Assembly (NCBI RefSeq): GCF_014651055.1
Contig: NZ_BMWD01000001.1
Location: 356,350 to 420,349 of the forward strand
Direction of reading: 5' to 3'
Length of the DNA stretch: 64,000 nt
Source: Streptomyces fructofermentans
GTDB lineage: Bacteria > Actinomycetota > Actinomycetes > Streptomycetales > Streptomycetaceae
Shown here: in pieces, positions 61,003 to 64,000 of the stretch
Position numbering within the stretch: the stretch's first letter is position 1
How the letters are laid out: each line of letters starts with the position of its first letter
The notes under the pieces: generated by a model
Seen by the model: only the letters and a program-made list of their open reading frames with translations
Database searches by the model: none
Told to the model about the DNA's origin: nothing
Made by a program: the position numbers and the translations under genes

Positions 61003-62796
61003 ATGAAGTCGCTCACCTCGCGCAGAGCCACCGCAATCGTGGTCGCCATCGCAGCCGGCTCCCTCGCGCTCACCGGATGCTCGGAGAACAAGGGCAGCAG
61101 CTCGGGCAAGGACTCCAAGAAGGACCAGAAGGAGGCCGCGACCCAGTCCAAGTCGGTCACCTACGGTGACGCGGCCGCTTCCACCGGCCCCGCCGAAGAG
61201 GTCGCCGGAGCCAAGAGCGGCGGCACGATCCAGGTCTACCAGGAGGCGGGCCTCTCGCACCTGGACCCGGGCCAGATCTACGTCTCCGACGCCGGCCAGG
61301 TCGCCAACCTGCTCTACCGCGGTCTGACCAACTTCGAGGAGGACGGCAAGGGCAACGTCTCGGTCGTCGGCGACCTCGCCACCGACTCGGGCAAGTCCTC
61401 CGACGGCGGCAAGACCTGGACCTTCACGCTGAAGGACGGGATCAAGGACGAGAACGGCGTCGAGATCACCTCGGCCGACATCCGCCACTCCGTCGAGCGC
61501 CTGTACGCCGAGTTCATCTTCGACGGCCCGACCTACCTGCAGACCTGGCTGAGCGGTGCCAAGTACCGCGAGGCGCTGCCGGACGGCGGCTTCGGCAAGA
61601 AGCACCTGCCGGACTCGGTCCTGGAGACCCCGGACGACAAGACCGTCGTCTTCCACTTCGACACCGCGCGTCCGGACCTCCCGCAGACGCTCGCGATGCC
61701 CGGCTACTCCGTCGTCACGGAGAAGTCCGACACCAAGGCGAAGTACGACAAGGCCCCGGTCTCGACCGGCCCGTACAAGATCTCCGAGTACAAGGTCGGC
61801 AAGACCCTCAAGCTCGTCAAGAACGAGAACTGGGACCCGAAGACCGACTCCGTGCGCCACCAGTACGTGGACGGCTTCAACTTCGACTTCGGCGTCACCG
61901 AGTCGACCCAGACCAAGCGACTGATCTCGGACCAGGGTGCCGCCAAGAGCGCCATCCAGTTCACGGGCTCCGTCGACGCCACGCAGATCCAGGACGTCAT
62001 CAACGACCCGGCGGTCAACAAGCGCACGATCAAGGGCTACCAGCCCTACGTCATGACGCTGACCTTCAACCTGGACCGCGTGAAGAACAAGGCGGTCCGT
62101 GACGCCGTCACCTACGCGATCAACTCCAAGTCCCTCATCGCCGGTGAGGGTGGCGCGTACGGCGGCGACGTGGCCCCGAACCTCTTCGCCCCGACCCTGC
62201 CGGGCTACGAGGCCAAGTACGACCCGTACGGCCGTCTGAAGACGCCGTCCGGCAACATCGAGAAGGCCAAGGAGCTCCTCAAGGACGTTCCCGCCGCCGA
62301 GAAGAAGCTCGTCTTCGCCTACGGCAACACCGAGCAGGGCCAGAAGCGCAAGGTCGCCATCGAGGACGCCCTGAGCAAGGTCGGCATCGAGGTCGTCTCC
62401 AAGGAGATCGACTCGGCGAGCTACTACGAGCAGATCGGCAAGCTCAAGAACCCGTACGACATGTACGTCTCGGGCTGGGGCCAGGACTGGCCGTCGCCCG
62501 GCACGGTCGTCACGCCGATCTACGACGGTGACCAGGTCGCCGACGGTGCGCCGAACTACTCGCACATCAACGACCCGAAGGTCCAGGAGCTCATCAAGAA
62601 GGCCCTCTCGCAGGAGCCGACCGAGGCCGCCGCGACCTGGAGGGAAGCGCAGCACTACATCCTCGAGGAGATCAACCCGAGCGCCCCGCTCTGGTACACC
62701 AAGCAGTTCCAGCTCTACGGTTCGAACATCGGCGGTGCCCGCTACAGCACCGAGTCGAGCTACATCGACGTCACCCGCCTGTTCCTGAAGTCGTAG
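61003..62796 (+). CDS. bldKB: Oligopeptide-binding lipoprotein (BldKB)
   Basis: 597 residues. Signal peptide MKSLTSRR plus hydrophobic core and lipobox LTGC (C26); then a Ser/Lys linker and an SBP_bac_5 domain (GGTIQVYQEAGLSHLDPGQI, STGPYKISEY, ending in SAPLWY). It captures extracellular peptides for the permease. AGGTAGGT lies upstream of the ATG at 61003; an in-frame ATG at 60967 would add 12 residues. Confidence 0.9.
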   Translation: MKSLTSRRATAIVVAIAAGSLALTGCSENKGSSSGKDSKKDQKEAATQSKSVTYGDAAASTGPAEEVAGAKSGGTIQVYQEAGLSHLDPGQIYVSDAGQVANLLYRGLTNFEEDGKGNVSVVGDLATDSGKSSDGGKTWTFTLKDGIKDENGVEITSADIRHSVERLYAEFIFDGPTYLQTWLSGAKYREALPDGGFGKKHLPDSVLETPDDKTVVFHFDTARPDLPQTLAMPGYSVVTEKSDTKAKYDKAPVSTGPYKISEYKVGKTLKLVKNENWDPKTDSVRHQYVDGFNFDFGVTESTQTKRLISDQGAAKSAIQFTGSVDATQIQDVINDPAVNKRTIKGYQPYVMTLTFNLDRVKNKAVRDAVTYAINSKSLIAGEGGAYGGDVAPNLFAPTLPGYEAKYDPYGRLKTPSGNIEKAKELLKDVPAAEKKLVFAYGNTEQGQKRKVAIEDALSKVGIEVVSKEIDSASYYEQIGKLKNPYDMYVSGWGQDWPSPGTVVTPIYDGDQVADGAPNYSHINDPKVQELIKKALSQEPTEAAATWREAQHYILEEINPSAPLWYTKQFQLYGSNIGGARYSTESSYIDVTRLFLKS

Positions 62797-62894
62797 CTCT
62801 CTACGGCTGATCGCGGGAGTGCGCACCAGGCGGAGCGCACTCCCGCGGTTCCGTGAAACCGCCCACCGCCTCCGCAGAGAGCAGCCTCCCCGCC

Positions 62895-63872
62895 ATGCTT
62901 CAGTTCATCCTCCGGCGTACGGTCGGTGCCGTCGTCACCCTGTTCCTCATCGGTGCCGCCACGTTCTTCCTGTTCGTCGCCGCGCCCTCCGACTACGCCT
63001 CGCTGGCCTGCGGCAAGGACTGCTCTCCCGCGCGACTGGAGGACATCCGCCAGGCGCTGGGACTCAACGAGCCGGTCGCCAAGCAGTTCTGGGAGTTCAT
63101 GTCCGGCATCGTGGTCGGCCGTGACTTCCCCGACGGCCACTGCGCGGCCCCCTGCCTCGGGCAGTCGTTCTACTCGGGCGACTTCGTCTGGGACACGATC
63201 ATGGACCGCTTCCCGCTGACCCTCTCGCTGACCGCCGGCGCCATCGTGGTCTTCCTGGTCGTGGGCCTCGGCGCGGGCATGCTCGCCGCCTACCGGCGCG
63301 GCTCCATGGTGGACAAGGTCGCCACCGGCACGTCCATGGTGCTCAGCTCGTTCCAGATCTACTTCCTCGGCCCGATCGTGCTGACGATCCTCGTCTACAG
63401 CACCGGGTGGATGGAGGACCCCAAGTACGTCCCGTTCACCGAGGACCCGGTCGGATGGCTGGTCGGACTCTCCATCCCGATGGTCGTGATGGCCACCATC
63501 TTCACCGCGCAGTACACGCGTATGGCGCGCGCCTCGATGATCGAGCAGCTCGCCGAGGAGCACGTGCGCACCGCCCGGGCGAAGGGCATGTCGAAGAAGT
63601 ACGTCTTCTTCCGCTACGCCTGGCGCGGCTCGCTGATCCCGATCGTCACGGTCCTCGGCATCGACATCAGCGCCCTGCTCGGCGGCGGTGTCGTCACCGA
63701 ACTGACCTTCTCGCTGCAGGGCATCGGCCGGCTGGCCGTGGACGGCGCGGTCACCAAGGACCTCCCGCTGACGATGGGCGTCATGCTGTTCGGGGCCTTC
63801 TTCATCCTGGTCCTGAACATCCTCGTCGACATCGTGTACGCGTACATCGACCCGCGCGTCCGGCTCTCCTAG
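62895..63872 (+). CDS. bldKC: Oligopeptide ABC permease, DppB type (BldKC)
   Basis: 325 residues. The N-terminal MLQFILRRTVGAVVTLFLIG pattern is classic DppB. An external cysteine-containing loop (ACGKDC and HCAAPC) is larger than usual and may form disulfides. The EAA loop is VRTARAKGMSKKYVFFRYAW. A GTG at 62853 would add 14 residues. Confidence 0.9.
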   Translation: MLQFILRRTVGAVVTLFLIGAATFFLFVAAPSDYASLACGKDCSPARLEDIRQALGLNEPVAKQFWEFMSGIVVGRDFPDGHCAAPCLGQSFYSGDFVWDTIMDRFPLTLSLTAGAIVVFLVVGLGAGMLAAYRRGSMVDKVATGTSMVLSSFQIYFLGPIVLTILVYSTGWMEDPKYVPFTEDPVGWLVGLSIPMVVMATIFTAQYTRMARASMIEQLAEEHVRTARAKGMSKKYVFFRYAWRGSLIPIVTVLGIDISALLGGGVVTELTFSLQGIGRLAVDGAVTKDLPLTMGVMLFGAFFILVLNILVDIVYAYIDPRVRLS

Positions 63873-63887
63873 GAAGAACGAACCACC

Positions 63888-64000
63888 GTGACCACACTGA
63901 CCAAGACCGAGGACGCCCCGGCCCCGACCGGGCCGGAGAGCTTTCTCTCGGTCCGCGATCTGAAGGTGCAGTTCTCCACCGAGGACGGCATCGTCAAGGC
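63888..64000 (+). CDS. bldKD: Oligopeptide ABC ATPase, N-terminal fragment (BldKD)
   Basis: The first 37 codons only, cut by the window edge. After an Ala/Pro/Thr linker, FLSVRDLKVQFSTEDGIVKA is the standard first strand of a DppD/OppD ATPase. AGGAAG lies upstream of the GTG, 15 bp after bldKC. Confidence 0.88.
   Translation, partial: MTTLTKTEDAPAPTGPESFLSVRDLKVQFSTEDGIVK

Overview
This window is chromosomal DNA from a Streptomyces or very close actinomycete. GC content is very high, GTG starts are common, several genes look leaderless, and the proteins include a WhiB-like factor, SpoIIE-type phosphatases, an Sdh1-type succinate dehydrogenase and the start of a bldK-like oligopeptide permease operon. 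From memory, the gene order largely follows the S. coelicolor stretch from ahpC-oxyR to bldK. No rRNA, tRNA, CRISPR array, insertion sequence or prophage was seen. All names rest on reading the translations; no database was searched.

Region 1 (1-16 kb). An AI-2E-type permease enters from the left edge. It is followed by the peroxide-defence set ahpD-ahpC with divergent oxyR. Next come a three-gene cassette (a very acidic repeat protein plus two Roadblock-like proteins), a PadR-controlled ABC exporter operon, an SPFH membrane protein with a small ribbon-helix-helix protein, a class A penicillin-binding protein and a catalase.

Region 2 (16-34 kb). A SpoIIE/PP2C phosphatase with an anti-sigma-like ATPase domain is followed by mostly housekeeping metabolism: class II and class I fumarases side by side, a DUF1707 protein, a WhiB-like protein (wblI-like), glpX, a DUF4245 protein, a nitroreductase, xseAB, an APC permease, ispH, polyphosphate glucokinase, a small membrane protein and ychF.

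Region 3 (34-47 kb) is the more accessory part. It holds an unusual membrane protein that appears to split an alpha/beta-hydrolase fold with about ten membrane segments, a SNF2 helicase with a low-complexity insertion, a threonine-synthase-like enzyme, a secreted subtilase, a DUF4190 protein, a GntR regulator, a 0.9-kb repeat-rich gap, a 60-residue SPOR-like protein and a Nudix hydrolase. As I recall, the actinorhodin cluster lies in the equivalent interval of S. coelicolor; no polyketide genes are present here.

Region 4 (47-64 kb). A stand-alone anti-sigma-like ATPase and a second, larger PAS/GAF/SpoIIE phosphatase are followed by the sdhCAB operon, an LpqW-like lipoprotein with Gly-Lys-Asp repeats, typA, and the bldK operon (permease, lipoprotein, permease, start of ATPase), which runs off the right edge.

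Two functional themes link the neighbours. One is oxidative stress and central metabolism: OxyR/AhpCD, catalase, an Fe-S and an Fe-S-free fumarase, Sdh and a WhiB protein. The other is partner-switch and developmental signalling: two SpoIIE phosphatases, one anti-sigma-like ATPase, a WhiB protein and BldK. Many genes end in long perfect GC-rich hairpins, and several promoters carry clear palindromes that are good operator candidates.
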